Source: Paracidovorax oryzae ATCC 19882
GTDB taxonomy: Bacteria; Pseudomonadota; Gammaproteobacteria; Burkholderiales; Burkholderiaceae_C
Reading direction: 5' to 3'
Assembly: GCF_000687165.1 (NCBI RefSeq)
Contig: NZ_JMKU01000007.1
Span: forward strand, 124,001-188,000
Length of the DNA stretch: 64,000 nt
Shown here: piece after piece, positions 25,040 through 37,313 of the stretch
How positions within the stretch are numbered: position 1 is the first letter of the stretch
Layout: every line of letters starts with the position of its first letter
Notes under the pieces: model-generated
Seen by the model: the letters and a program-made list of their open reading frames with translations, nothing else
The model's database searches: none
Told to the model about the DNA's origin: nothing
Made by a program: the position numbers and the translations under genes

Positions 25040-25150
25040 AGCGGCTAGCACGACCCTTCTGGCGTCGTTGCCGCATCTTGTCGTACTACTCGTACTGCCT
25101 GTGATACGGCGCCTGGCCAGAACCGCTTCGCTGGGTCGTGTTAGCCGCTC
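25039..25150. repeat. Long imperfect inverted repeat between convergent genes
   Basis: The arms GAGCGGCTAGCACGACCC (25039-25056) and GGGTCGTGTTAGCCGCTC (25133-25150) are reverse complements at 17 of 18 positions, separated by 76 bases that contain further partly complementary stretches (TTCTGG/CCAGAA). The left arm starts on the last base of the TAXI stop codon, and the element fills most of the gap to the convergent DUF1631 gene. It could serve as a bidirectional transcription end or be a dispersed REP/MITE-like element. Copy number cannot be judged from this window. Confidence 0.75.
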
Positions 25151-25170
25151 TTGGCGCGGCCTGCGGCGGC

Positions 25171-27573
25171 TCAGCGTACGGGCTTGCGCGATCCGCCACG
25201 TGCGGGCCGGATCTTCGCCGGAGGCCCCGGCAGCACCTTGAGCGCGCCCTCGGCCATGAGCTTGTCCCGCACGCGCCGCGTCATGGACTGCGTGCTGCCG
25301 TCGGGCGCCGTGAACAAAAACAGCGTGTGGTGCGGGCTGGCCCAGGTGAGCTGCGTATGCACCGCGCGGTGATTCGTGGTGAGCTCCACCCAGGTACCGA
25401 TGGAGAGTTCGTCGCCGGAGGCGTTCGCCCCGCCAGCGGACGTGGCTGCCCCCCCGGCCCTGTCCTCGCCGGCCTCTCCGGGCCTTTCGGACTCCTCGGG
25501 CTCCTCGGGCTCCAGCAGGGAGTGGCCGGTCTGCGGCATGCCGGAGTCCACGGCCTCCCCAGCGCGGGCCGCAGCCTGTTCGGCGGCCGCCTGGTGCAGG
25601 GTCGCGACACGCTCCAGGATGGCGGCGGTCATGCCCTCGTCGTGGCCTACGCTGTCCAAACCGCCGCGCAGGGCGCCCAGGATGCACGTGACGGCGGGGG
25701 CCAGGCGCTCGGGCGTGCGGGCTGCGAGCCAGGGCTGGGCGAGCCAGAACAGCTCGGGCACGACCGCGAGGTAGCCGCCGGGGTCATCCTCGCCGGGCCG
25801 GTCCGCCTGGGCGCGCGCCACCACATCGGCCCAGGGGCCCGCGGCAAACTCCACGATGTCCGGCGGTAAGTCCTCGGTGCGGGCCAGCGCACGGATGTCC
25901 TGCGACACGCGCTGCGACAGCGCTTCGCGGCGCGTCAGTTCCTGCGCCACGGCGCGCGCGGACTCCTCCCGCTCGCGGCGGCGCCGGTCCTGCTCGGACC
26001 AGCCGGCCTCCAGCCCCGCCAGGGCGGCAGCGAAGGTGTCGGCGCTGCGGGTGTCGCCCGAAGTCACGCTTTCCACGGCCCGCTCCATGAGGCGCGCAAA
26101 GCCGCTGAAATCATCCACGTCCTCGGAATCGAAGGACAGCGCCCGCTGGGTGAGCACGTCCAGCAGGCGGCGCGCAGGATGCCGCTCATCGGTGAAAAAG
26201 CGCGGGTCGTGCCGCACCAGGCGCTGCAGCGCCGGTCGCAGGTTCTGCAGCGAGCGCTGCACCGGCGCCAGCAGGCGGTCGTCCTGCGCGATGTTGTCCA
26301 TCATGCGGCTCACCACCTCGCTGGCGGTGCGCGAGCGGGAACGTGCAGGCGCGCCGGCCGGGCCGGCTGCCGGTGGTGCGATGGGGGCCGCAGCCATGCC
26401 CGGATGCGCGGCTGCGGGCGCGACGGCGGCGAGCGGTGCGGGCAGGCTGCCGGACAGGCGGCCCACGATGCGCTCGAGTTCGGCGATGTCCTCCATGGCC
26501 TCGGCCGCAGCGGCGGCGAGACCACCGTCCGGGGGAACGGCCAGTGGCAGGCCGGCCAGTGGCAGGCCGTCCAGTCCCCCCGGATGCGCCGCCAGTGCCA
26601 GGTGCGCGGGCACCCCTGCGGCCGCCGGGGCGGCGAGCGACCCCATCGGCTGGGTCAGCATCTGCCGGAGCATGGCGACGGTGAGCAGCGCTTCCTCGGC
26701 TTCAGGCGCCAGGACTGCCGGCCGGGACGGCTGCAGCGGCGCGTCCGCCATGCCGCTCCAGTCGGTCACCGGCCCCCGCCATCCGCCCTGCGCGGACTGC
26801 ATGTCGCCCAGTGTGGGAACGGGGCCGTATGCCGTGCCCCAGCCGCCGCCCTGCCCACCGCCCACCTGGCCAGCCGCCGGCCCATGCCAGCGCCCGGCGG
26901 CGGCGCTCCGCCCCGCAGCATGGGCTGCAACGGCGTAGCCCACGGGCTGCACGCCGTCCTCGCGGAGCCGGGCAGCGGCGCTGCGGTAGGCGGCCTGGAG
27001 CTGGGTGCCGAGGGCATTGCGCAGCGGCGCCATCCAGAGGGTGCGCACGTCGGACGCAACCCCCGTGGCGCCCACCACCTGCTGCAGGGCGCGGATGTAG
27101 TTCCCGGGCCGCAATGGATTGCGGTCGGGTTGCACGCTGGGCAGGCCCTGGGCCGCGCTCACCAGCGCGTCCAGTTCCGCCAGCACGGCTTCGGTGGCAT
27201 GCAGCGCCACCTGCTGGGCGCGCGACAGTTCCACCTGCGCCATGACCTCGGCCTCGTCCATCAGGGACAGCTCGCCGAAATCCAGCCCCGCGGGCTCTGA
27301 AGGCCTCGCCCGGGCGTCCGGACCGGCGCCCGCGAAGATCTCCAGCAGGGCCATGGGAAAGCCTCTCACCAGCGCGGGCGCGTGCTGCACCAGCAGCGCG
27401 CGGGCGCCCTCCAGCGCATCGCGCCGCCGGGGCTCGCGCGCCAGCGGTGCCTCTGCCTCCAGGGCATCGCGCGTTTGCGCCACCAGCGCCTCCATCACCG
27501 CCTCGCCGTCGCGGATGGCTGCCACGACGCAGGCACGGAAAGCCGACCGGGCGGCGGGGGCGATGGCGGACAT
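25171..27573 (-). CDS. DUF1631 family protein
   Basis: An 800-residue cytosolic protein of the DUF1631 family, common in Burkholderiales and gammaproteobacteria and of unknown function. The N-terminal ELSLMDEAEVMAQVELSRA region and the middle block (FFTDERHPARRLLDVLTQRALSF; FARLMERAVESV) are family hallmarks. An Ala/Pro/Gly-rich linker occupies about residues 210-430. The C-terminus (LSIGTWVELT...HHTLFLFTAPDG) resembles a PilZ-like beta domain. The start at 27573 begins the recognisable protein; the 79 upstream codons lack coding character. Confidence 0.85.
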   Translation of the reverse strand: MSAIAPAARSAFRACVVAAIRDGEAVMEALVAQTRDALEAEAPLAREPRRRDALEGARALLVQHAPALVRGFPMALLEIFAGAGPDARARPSEPAGLDFGELSLMDEAEVMAQVELSRAQQVALHATEAVLAELDALVSAAQGLPSVQPDRNPLRPGNYIRALQQVVGATGVASDVRTLWMAPLRNALGTQLQAAYRSAAARLREDGVQPVGYAVAAHAAGRSAAAGRWHGPAAGQVGGGQGGGWGTAYGPVPTLGDMQSAQGGWRGPVTDWSGMADAPLQPSRPAVLAPEAEEALLTVAMLRQMLTQPMGSLAAPAAAGVPAHLALAAHPGGLDGLPLAGLPLAVPPDGGLAAAAAEAMEDIAELERIVGRLSGSLPAPLAAVAPAAAHPGMAAAPIAPPAAGPAGAPARSRSRTASEVVSRMMDNIAQDDRLLAPVQRSLQNLRPALQRLVRHDPRFFTDERHPARRLLDVLTQRALSFDSEDVDDFSGFARLMERAVESVTSGDTRSADTFAAALAGLEAGWSEQDRRRREREESARAVAQELTRREALSQRVSQDIRALARTEDLPPDIVEFAAGPWADVVARAQADRPGEDDPGGYLAVVPELFWLAQPWLAARTPERLAPAVTCILGALRGGLDSVGHDEGMTAAILERVATLHQAAAEQAAARAGEAVDSGMPQTGHSLLEPEEPEESERPGEAGEDRAGGAATSAGGANASGDELSIGTWVELTTNHRAVHTQLTWASPHHTLFLFTAPDGSTQSMTRRVRDKLMAEGALKVLPGPPAKIRPARGGSRKPVR

Positions 27574-27655
27574 GGCGCGGCGGCGTGGTTCGGCGCGGTG
27601 GGGATCGCGGCGGGAAAAGGACGGAGCTACCGGACGGGGTGGAGCCGTCCCGCGT

Positions 27656-29317
<1,662 letters not shown>

Positions 29318-29451
29318 TGGGTTTCTTTCCTTGGAATGGGGGCGGCTCCGCCAGGGGCGGGAGGCGGCGGCGGGGCGCCGCGCGGCGGAGGCTTCGCCTG
29401 CGATTATCGGATGCTTTGCGCCGGACGGGATGCCGGGCCCGGCGGGAGGGC

Positions 29452-29907
29452 CTAGCGCCCGGAGAGCTTGCGGGCTTCGTGCGTCCACTGCGCCGCGGCG
29501 CGCGCGATCTCGGCATGCAGCAGCGCGTGGTCGATATGGGCGAGCTCCCCGCCGAGCAGGCTGGAGGCCGCCTGCTTCGCGGCCTCGGCGCGCGCGGCGT
29601 CGAGGTCGGCATTGCGCACGGCGGTGTCGGCCAGCACCGTGACGCGCGCGGGCTGGATCTCCACATAGCCGCCGGACACATACACCTCGATGCGCTCGCC
29701 AGCCGGGGTCTCGATGTGCACGAAGCCCGCGCGCAGCCGCGTGAGCAGCGGCGTGTGGCCGTGCAGCACGCCGAAGGCGCCCTCCGCGCCCGGCAGGCCC
29801 ACCACGCGCACCGGGCCGGACCAGACCAGGCCTTCCATGTGGGCGATGTCGAGTTGCAGGGCGCCGTCCGGCGCTGCGGCGGGCGATGTCGATGGCGTTG
29901 AGGGCAT
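29452..29907 (-). CDS. ATP synthase epsilon-subunit-like protein, isolated from an atp operon
   Basis: A 151-residue protein matching the F1 epsilon (AtpC) fold. It has an N-terminal beta sandwich (LQLDIAHMEGLVWSG; GAFGVLHGHTPLLTRLRAG; VYVSGGYVEIQP; VTVLADTAVRN) followed by two C-terminal helices (DAARAEAAKQAAS...). The true AtpC is normally the last gene of the atp operon. Here no other ATP synthase gene is present: the neighbours are ettA (134 bases downstream on the same strand) and a divergent helicase. The helical tail is longer and more divergent than usual. It may be a second epsilon belonging to an alternative ATPase elsewhere, or a regulator in its own right. Confidence 0.75.
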   Translation of the reverse strand: MPSTPSTSPAAAPDGALQLDIAHMEGLVWSGPVRVVGLPGAEGAFGVLHGHTPLLTRLRAGFVHIETPAGERIEVYVSGGYVEIQPARVTVLADTAVRNADLDAARAEAAKQAASSLLGGELAHIDHALLHAEIARAAAQWTHEARKLSGR

Positions 29908-30271
29908 GGGGGCGGATCCGCGGGCTGGCGTGGTGACGACGGCCGCGCACCGGGTAAATCCCGATGGCGGCACGGCCACCGCAACGTGAATGACAGGTCG
30001 CCAGTCTAAGCCCGGGACAGTCCGGCGCGGGCAACGGCCACGCCTGCAGTGTGTCCCTGCGCACGGTGTGGTGCGATCTCGTGCCACAATAGCGCCTCAG
30101 CCGCCGGCACCAGGAACCGGCGGCCTCAGCAACCTGCTGGGGACGAGGAAGCCGCCACGCGGTGTTCCGGCTCCCATTCGTGAATCCCATCTGCCTTGAC
30201 TGGACGCAGCCCCTCCCCCGGGTCCTGCGACAGGCCGATGCCTCCCGCGCCCGGAGAGGGCGCTTCCTTGA
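29908..30271. promoter_or_regulatory. Divergent regulatory region and helicase 5' leader with hairpin
   Basis: About 360 bases without a gene between the epsilon-like gene and the helicase gene. CACAAT at 30085-30090 is a weak -10 candidate for the plus strand. Just after it a perfect 7-bp hairpin, CCGCCGG (30101-30107) with CCGGCGG (30117-30123), would sit near the 5' end of a leader of roughly 170 bases. RNA helicase genes often have long structured leaders; regulation here is only a possibility. Confidence 0.45.
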
Positions 30272-32083
<1,812 letters not shown>

Positions 32084-32293
32084 ATCTCCGCGCAGCCCCT
32101 TCCCGGGGCGGCGCTGCATGCCCACGGCGCGGCACGGGCGGTCTCCGGACCGTTCCGTGCCGCGCCGTTTCGTTTCCGCCGGTCCGGGCCCGAATGCGCT
32201 GGCACACGGGACTGCCACCGACACGGCCCGGCCCCGGCGCCGGGTAACATCGGCCCCGCCTGCCAACCCCGGCCGCACGCGGCCCGATCGACC

Positions 32294-34150
32294 ATGAACC
32301 AGCCATTCGACGCCCTCCGTCCCTCCAGGACCGCCGCTCCCGGCCTGCCGCCCCGCGCGCTCGCACCCCTGGTTCTGGCCATCGCCGTGCTGGCGGCGGG
32401 CTGCAGCAGCACGCCGCTGCCCCCCTGGCCCGCGAGCGCGCCGACGCCCCTGCCCTCCACCGCGCAGACGCGTCCGGCTCCCGCACGCACCGTTCCCCCG
32501 CCGCTGGGCACCACGCGCGCGGAAGTGGTCACCACTCCGGTCTCCGAAACCCCCATCGTGCCGCAGCCGGAAGGTGCGGCGCCCCCTCCCGCCGCTGCGC
32601 CGGCCGAGGCCCTGCCCTACTCCGCCGCCGTCGCGGCACGGTTCCCCGATCCCTCGGTGCGCTACGACACGCCCGGCCTGGCCGACGGCCGCCGGGCCTT
32701 CACCACCAACGCCGAGGCCTCGCAGTGGCTGCACAGCCTCGCGCCCCAGGCGGGCAGCGCGACGAAGACGGCGGTGATCGAGTGGGGCCGCTCGCAGCGT
32801 GGCGTCCCGCTCGAGGCCCTCGTGGCCACGCGCGGAGCCGGCACCTCGCTGCAGGAACTGGATGCCAGCGGCCGGCCCACCGTGGTGCTGATCGGCCAGC
32901 AGCACGGTGACGAGCCCGCGGGCTCGGAAGCGCTGCTGGTGATCGCGCGTGAACTCACGCAAGGCCTGCTGGAGCCGCTGCTGGACCGCATCAACGTCGT
33001 CGTGGTGCCGCGCGCCAACCCCGACGGCGCGGAAGCCGGCACCCGCGTGACCGCGAACGGCACCGACATGAACCGGGACCACCTGCTGCTCACCACACCC
33101 GAGGCGCAGGGACTGGCCCGCCTGGTGCGGGACTACCGCCCCATCGCCATCGTCGATGCGCACGAATACACCGTGGTCGGCCGCTTCCTGCAGAAGTTCG
33201 GCGGCATCCAGCGCTACGACGCGCTGATGCAGTACGCCACCACCGCCAACGTGCCGGAATTCCTCACCAAGGCTTCGCGCGAGTGGTACTACCAGCCCAT
33301 GGCGGCCGCCCTGCAGGGCCAGGGACTGACCAGCGACTGGTACTACACCACCTCCACCGATCCGGCGGACATGCGCGTCTCCATGGGCGGCACGCGGCCG
33401 GACACCGGCCGCAACGTGAACGGCCTCAAGAACGCGGTCAGCCTGCTGGTGGAAACGCGCGGCGTGGGCATCGGCCGCACGCACATCCAGCGCCGCGTGC
33501 ATACCCAGGTGACGGCGCTGACCAGCGCCCTGCGCAGCACGGCCGAGCGTGCAGCCAACCTGGAGCAGGTGCGCTCGTTCGTCGCGCGCGACACGGTCGC
33601 GCAGGCCTGCCGCGGCGAGGTCGCCGTGGATGCGGGCCCGACCGCCACGCAGCGCGACCTGCTGATGCTCGACCCGCAGACCGGTGCCGACAAGACCGTG
33701 CGCGTGGAATGGAACTCGTCGCTCGACCTGCGCATCCTCACCAGCCGCCCGCGCCCCTGTGGCTACTGGCTCGGTCCCGCGGCGGGCGAGGCGGTGGACC
33801 ACCTGAAGATGATGGGCGTGCAGGTGATGCGCGTGGCCGAGCAGGGATCGCTGCTGGCCGACACCTACCGTGAAACCGCACGCGACACCGCCCCGCGGGA
33901 AGACGTGCGCGGCACCGTGGCCGGCGCGGCGGACACCGTGCGCGTGAAGGTCGAGACCGTGCGCACCGCCATCGATGCGCCCGCCGGCAGCTACTACGTG
34001 CCGCTCAACCAGCCGCTGGCGAACCTCGCGGTCGCCGCGCTGGAGCCGGACACGCAGAACAGCTATTTCGCGAACCGGCTCATCGGCTCGCTGGGCGACA
34101 TGGCCCGGGTGATGACCACGCCGACGCTGGTGTTCGAGGAACCGGACTGA
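32294..34150 (+). CDS. M14 family zinc carboxypeptidase, lipoprotein
   Basis: A 618-residue predicted lipoprotein: a hydrophobic N-terminus ends at AVLAAGCSS (Cys near residue 37), followed by a Pro-rich linker to about residue 105. The catalytic domain is M14-type, with zinc ligands in GQQHGDEPAG (HxxE, near residues 204-207) and the His in IVDAHEY (near 291), and the catalytic Glu probably in LLVETRGVG (near 387). The C-terminal 180 residues carry an extra domain. M14 enzymes of this kind trim peptides or peptidoglycan stems in the periplasm. The exact role is unknown. The gene is 210 bases after the helicase and is probably separate. Confidence 0.85.
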   Translation: MNQPFDALRPSRTAAPGLPPRALAPLVLAIAVLAAGCSSTPLPPWPASAPTPLPSTAQTRPAPARTVPPPLGTTRAEVVTTPVSETPIVPQPEGAAPPPAAAPAEALPYSAAVAARFPDPSVRYDTPGLADGRRAFTTNAEASQWLHSLAPQAGSATKTAVIEWGRSQRGVPLEALVATRGAGTSLQELDASGRPTVVLIGQQHGDEPAGSEALLVIARELTQGLLEPLLDRINVVVVPRANPDGAEAGTRVTANGTDMNRDHLLLTTPEAQGLARLVRDYRPIAIVDAHEYTVVGRFLQKFGGIQRYDALMQYATTANVPEFLTKASREWYYQPMAAALQGQGLTSDWYYTTSTDPADMRVSMGGTRPDTGRNVNGLKNAVSLLVETRGVGIGRTHIQRRVHTQVTALTSALRSTAERAANLEQVRSFVARDTVAQACRGEVAVDAGPTATQRDLLMLDPQTGADKTVRVEWNSSLDLRILTSRPRPCGYWLGPAAGEAVDHLKMMGVQVMRVAEQGSLLADTYRETARDTAPREDVRGTVAGAADTVRVKVETVRTAIDAPAGSYYVPLNQPLANLAVAALEPDTQNSYFANRLIGSLGDMARVMTTPTLVFEEPD

Positions 34151-34227
34151 GCTGAACCGCGGCGCCCGCCTAGCGCCCACATGGCGCACGTGCGGCGCCC
34201 ATGCACCGCCCGGCAGGCACCGGCGGG

Positions 34228-35985
34228 TCAGACGGACGCGTGCCGCTCGTCGAGCGTGCCCGGCACCGTGGCGGCCTGGCGCTCCTGCCCGTCCGCCATG
34301 GCCACCACGTGGGTGGTCATGGCCACGGCCAGCGCCTCCTCGCCCAGGAAGACCTTGCCCACGCCCTCGCTTTCGAGCAACTGCGCCTCCTCCTCGTTGT
34401 GGGTGCGCACCACGGTCTCGATGGCGGGGTTGAGGGTGCGGGCAGTGGCGACGATCTGCCGCACGTCCAGCGTGTCCGGCGTGGCGATCACCAGCATGTG
34501 GGCGCGCGCGATGTGCGCCTGGATCAGCACGGCCGGCTCCACGGCATCGCCGGCGACGGCCGCCATGCCCCGGGCGCGCAGCCACTCGACCAGTTCCCGG
34601 TTCTGCTCGGCCACCACGAACGGGATGTCGCGCGCCGCCAGCGCGGCGGCGATGCGGCGCCCCACCCGGCCGTAGCCGACCAGCACCACCTGCCGGGCCA
34701 GGTAGCGCTGGTGCGTGCTCTGCGGCAGCTCCGCCAGCGGATCGTCGCGCAGCTCCAGCTGCCGCGCCCAGGCAGAGCGCGCCCGCAGCCAGTCCTGCAG
34801 CGGCGCGATGGCTCGGAACAGGATGGGGTTGAAGGCGATGGAAAACAGCGCGCCCGCCAGCACCAGGCTTGCGCCTTCCGGGGGCAGCAGGCCCAGCGAT
34901 GCGCCCAGGCCCACGAGGATGAACGAGAACTCGCCGATCTGCGCCAGGCTGGCCGACACGGTGAGCGCGGTCTGGAGCGGATAGCGGAAGGCCAGCACCA
35001 GCGCGGCCGCCGCGAAGGTCTTGCCGAAGATGATGATCGCCACCACGGCGAGCACCTGCAGGGGGCGCTCGAGCAGCACGCGCGGATCGAACAGCATGCC
35101 CACGGAGACGAAGAACAGCACGGCGAAGGCATCGCGCAGCGGCAGCGATTCCTGCGCGGCGCGGTGGGCGAACTCCGACTCGCGCATCACCATGCCCGCG
35201 AAGAACGCGCCCAGTGCGAACGACACCCCGAACAGCGCGGCCGAGCCGAAAGCGATGCCCACGGCCGCTGCCACCACGCACAGCGTGAACAGCTCGCGCG
35301 AGCCCGTGCGCGCCACCTGCCACAGCATCCAGGGAAAAAGCCGGCGCCCCACCAGCAGCATCACGGCCACGAAGCCACCCACCTGTGCCAGCGTCCAGCC
35401 CACGGTCTTCCAGAGCGGTGGATGGGCCACGGCATCGGCCGCGCCCTCCGGCGTGCCGCCGAGCCACCCCGCCAGGGGCGGCAGCAGCACCAGCACCAGC
35501 ACCATGGCGAGGTCCTCCACCACCAGCCACCCGACCGCGATGCGGCCCGTGTAGGAATCGAGGATGCCGAGCGTTTCCAGCGCCCGCAGCAGCACCACCG
35601 TGCTGGCCACCGACAGGGCCAGGCCGAAGACCAGCGCGCCGCCCAGGCCCCAGCCCCACCAGGTGGCCAGGCCCACGCCCAGCAGCGTGGCCACGGCCAT
35701 CTGCACGATGGCGCCGGGCAGCGCGATCTTGCGCACGGCGAGCAGGTCGCCCAGGGAAAAGTGCAGTCCGACGCCGAACATCAGCAGCATGACGCCGATC
35801 TCGGCCAGCTGGCTGGCCATGGCCCCGTCGGCCACGAAGCCTGGCGTGTAGGGCCCGATCGCCACGCCCGCCAGCAGGTAGCCCACCAGGGCGGGCAGGC
35901 GCACCCGCGTCGCCAGGAAGCCCAGCAGCAGCGCCAGGCCGAGGCCGACGGCGATCGTATGGATGAGGGCGACGCTATGGGGCAT
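34228..35985 (-). CDS. CPA2 cation:proton antiporter with RCK domain (YbaL/KefB-like)
   Basis: A 585-residue membrane antiporter. Residues 1-385 form about 12 hydrophobic helices of the Na+/H+ exchanger fold, with VGYLLAGVAIGPYTPG near the N-terminus and the family segment QLAEIGVMLLMFGVGLHFS. Residues 410-540 are a Rossmann-type RCK/TrkA-N domain (LVGYGRVGRRIA). The overall arrangement resembles YbaL and the glutathione-gated KefB/KefC potassium efflux systems. No KefF/KefG partner is adjacent. The gene converges on the M14 peptidase gene, with only 77 bases between them and no obvious T-run terminator. Confidence 0.92.
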   Translation of the reverse strand: MPHSVALIHTIAVGLGLALLLGFLATRVRLPALVGYLLAGVAIGPYTPGFVADGAMASQLAEIGVMLLMFGVGLHFSLGDLLAVRKIALPGAIVQMAVATLLGVGLATWWGWGLGGALVFGLALSVASTVVLLRALETLGILDSYTGRIAVGWLVVEDLAMVLVLVLLPPLAGWLGGTPEGAADAVAHPPLWKTVGWTLAQVGGFVAVMLLVGRRLFPWMLWQVARTGSRELFTLCVVAAAVGIAFGSAALFGVSFALGAFFAGMVMRESEFAHRAAQESLPLRDAFAVLFFVSVGMLFDPRVLLERPLQVLAVVAIIIFGKTFAAAALVLAFRYPLQTALTVSASLAQIGEFSFILVGLGASLGLLPPEGASLVLAGALFSIAFNPILFRAIAPLQDWLRARSAWARQLELRDDPLAELPQSTHQRYLARQVVLVGYGRVGRRIAAALAARDIPFVVAEQNRELVEWLRARGMAAVAGDAVEPAVLIQAHIARAHMLVIATPDTLDVRQIVATARTLNPAIETVVRTHNEEEAQLLESEGVGKVFLGEEALAVAMTTHVVAMADGQERQAATVPGTLDERHASV

Positions 35986-36118
35986 GTGTCAAAGGAGGGG
36001 CTTTGGCAGCGCTCAGCGCGCGGGAGGGGCGGTGGAAGCGATCTCGCTGTGTTCCGTTATAACCGCAAAGCGATCCGGCGGCGATGCCCCCGCCCCCCGG
36101 GGCTGCCTGCCGCACGGG

Positions 36119-36124
36119 TATGAT
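36119..36124 (+). promoter_or_regulatory. Candidate -10 box for the tRNA-Arg gene
   Basis: TATGAT matches the sigma-70 -10 consensus at five of six positions and lies 45 bases before the mature tRNA 5' end. The -35 region is GC-rich and does not match well, so the call is tentative. A second candidate, TATAAC, is at 36058-36063. Confidence 0.3.
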
Positions 36125-36169
36125 CACGGGCCTCGGAAGCGCCGCAGCAGCCGGCCTGCTTCCCACCAT

Positions 36170-36246
36170 CTGCCCGTAGCTCAACTGGATAGAGCAATTG
36201 CCTTCTAAGCAATAGGTCGGGGGTTCGAGTCCCTCCGGGCAGGCCA
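36170..36246 (+). tRNA. tRNA-Arg (anticodon TCT)
   Basis: A 77-base cloverleaf can be folded by hand. The acceptor stem is CTGCCCG with CGGGCAG, the D stem GCTC with GAGC, the anticodon stem ATTGC with GCAAT around the loop CTTCTAA (anticodon TCT, reading AGA), a five-base variable loop follows, and the T stem GGGGG with CCCTC encloses TTCGAGT. The discriminator is G, and CCA is encoded. AGA codons are rare in such GC-rich genomes, so this is the minor Arg tRNA. No integrase or duplicated 3' end marks it as an insertion site in this window. Confidence 0.97.
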
Positions 36247-36487
36247 AGGCTTCCCACGCACACCGACAAGCAACTTACCTGCCTTCACAGCCCGTATCGG
36301 AATGGCGCCCCTATTCTGGAGGGCGCGGGGTCTGGGCCGGTACCGTGGCCACTCTCGGTCCGGCGGCCGTGCGGGGTGTAAAGCAGCCCGGATGGTCACC
36401 CCGCACCCTTGCATGCCGGCAAGCCCATGGCGCGAAGGGGGTGATGGACGAATTGATCACAATGGTGCACCCTCTGGCGCCCCACCC

Positions 36488-36910
36488 ATGCACGCTCTGA
36501 TTGCCGGCGTCCTGCTGGCCACCCTTTCCCTGACATCCGCTGCGGATGGCGGATGGTTCACCGTGTATGGGGATCCGGCGCTGGTCGAGCGGGACCTGAT
36601 ACAGATCCGCCCGGAGTCGGTCACGCACCTCGAGGGCGACCTGATCAGCGTGGAAGTGCGCGTGACCCGCGAGACCGTGCGCGAAGCCTATGGCGGGGGC
36701 CCGTACCGCGGCCATGAAAGCCTGGTGGTGGTGGACTGCTCCCGGAGGGAAGCCTGGTACACCCGCATGCGCTTCTACGCGCTGCCGGGCTGGACGGGTG
36801 CGGCGTCCGCGGAACGGACGTTCCGGCAGGGAGAGGCGCCCGTCACGTTCAAGGCCATACCGGACCAGGCCGACCGGCTGGTGCGGGCGGCCTGCCGGCT
36901 GCGCCGCTGA
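36488..36910 (+). CDS. Small secreted protein, surface-adhesin-E-like
   Basis: A 140-residue protein with a signal peptide (ALIAGVLLATLSLTSAADG). The mature domain starts GWFTVYGDPALVERDLIQIRPESV and has a conserved Cys near VVDCSRREAWYTRMRFYA and a second near the C-terminus (RAACRLRR), which could form a disulfide. The layout resembles the short surface-adhesin E-like domain common in betaproteobacteria, but the match is by impression only. The ATG at 36488 is chosen because it begins a clean signal peptide; the earlier in-frame ATG at 36302 adds an unlikely Arg-rich extension. Confidence 0.65.
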   Translation: MHALIAGVLLATLSLTSAADGGWFTVYGDPALVERDLIQIRPESVTHLEGDLISVEVRVTRETVREAYGGGPYRGHESLVVVDCSRREAWYTRMRFYALPGWTGAASAERTFRQGEAPVTFKAIPDQADRLVRAACRLRR

Positions 36911-36937
36911 AGCGCATCACTGCCCCGGATCACGGCC

Positions 36938-37153
36938 TCAACCCAGCCACTGCCGGTGGCGGGGAACATCTTCATCCGAGAACTGGGATTGCACGGCCTG
37001 GCGGCTGTCGGGAATGTCCTCGGCATCCGGGCAGGGCTCGACGTCGCCGAGCTGGGCTTGCCAACGGGGAAGGTCGCGCTGCCCCATCTGGCGCGCACGC
37101 GTGCTTTCGGCGATGAAGAAGGCGGAGCCTCCCGGGCATTGGACGACGGACAT
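36938..37153 (-). CDS. Short conserved-looking protein of unknown function (71 residues)
   Basis: A 71-residue frame starting MSVVQCPGGSAFFIAESTRARQ, hydrophilic, with two Cys residues and an acidic C-terminal half. The case for a real gene is the near-perfect ribosome site AAAAGGAGGT six bases before the ATG, one of the best in the window. There is no signal peptide and no membrane helix. It lies downstream of the Ser/Gly-rich secreted protein gene on the same strand and converges on the 36488 gene, with 27 bases between them. I do not recognise its family. Confidence 0.6.
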   Translation of the reverse strand: MSVVQCPGGSAFFIAESTRARQMGQRDLPRWQAQLGDVEPCPDAEDIPDSRQAVQSQFSDEDVPRHRQWLG

Positions 37154-37313
37154 GCGGCACCTCCTTTTCAACCTGCGATCCCTTATTGGGCTCCCCGCAG
37201 GACGTGCGCGGGGTGGGACGGGCGGGGCATGCGCTGTAGGAACCGCGCCCGCCAGCGCCGGCGTACCGGCCGGGCGCACGCCTTTCCCGGCGCGCTAGCG
37301 CTGCAGGGCCTGC

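Noticed and set aside
36170-36246. tRNA-Arg considered as an integration site for a mobile island
   Set aside because: No integrase, no duplicated 3' end and no composition change beside it within the window.
36305-36326. GCGCCC/GGGCGC hairpin after the tRNA considered as a terminator
   Set aside because: Only six pairs, a ten-base loop and no following T-run.
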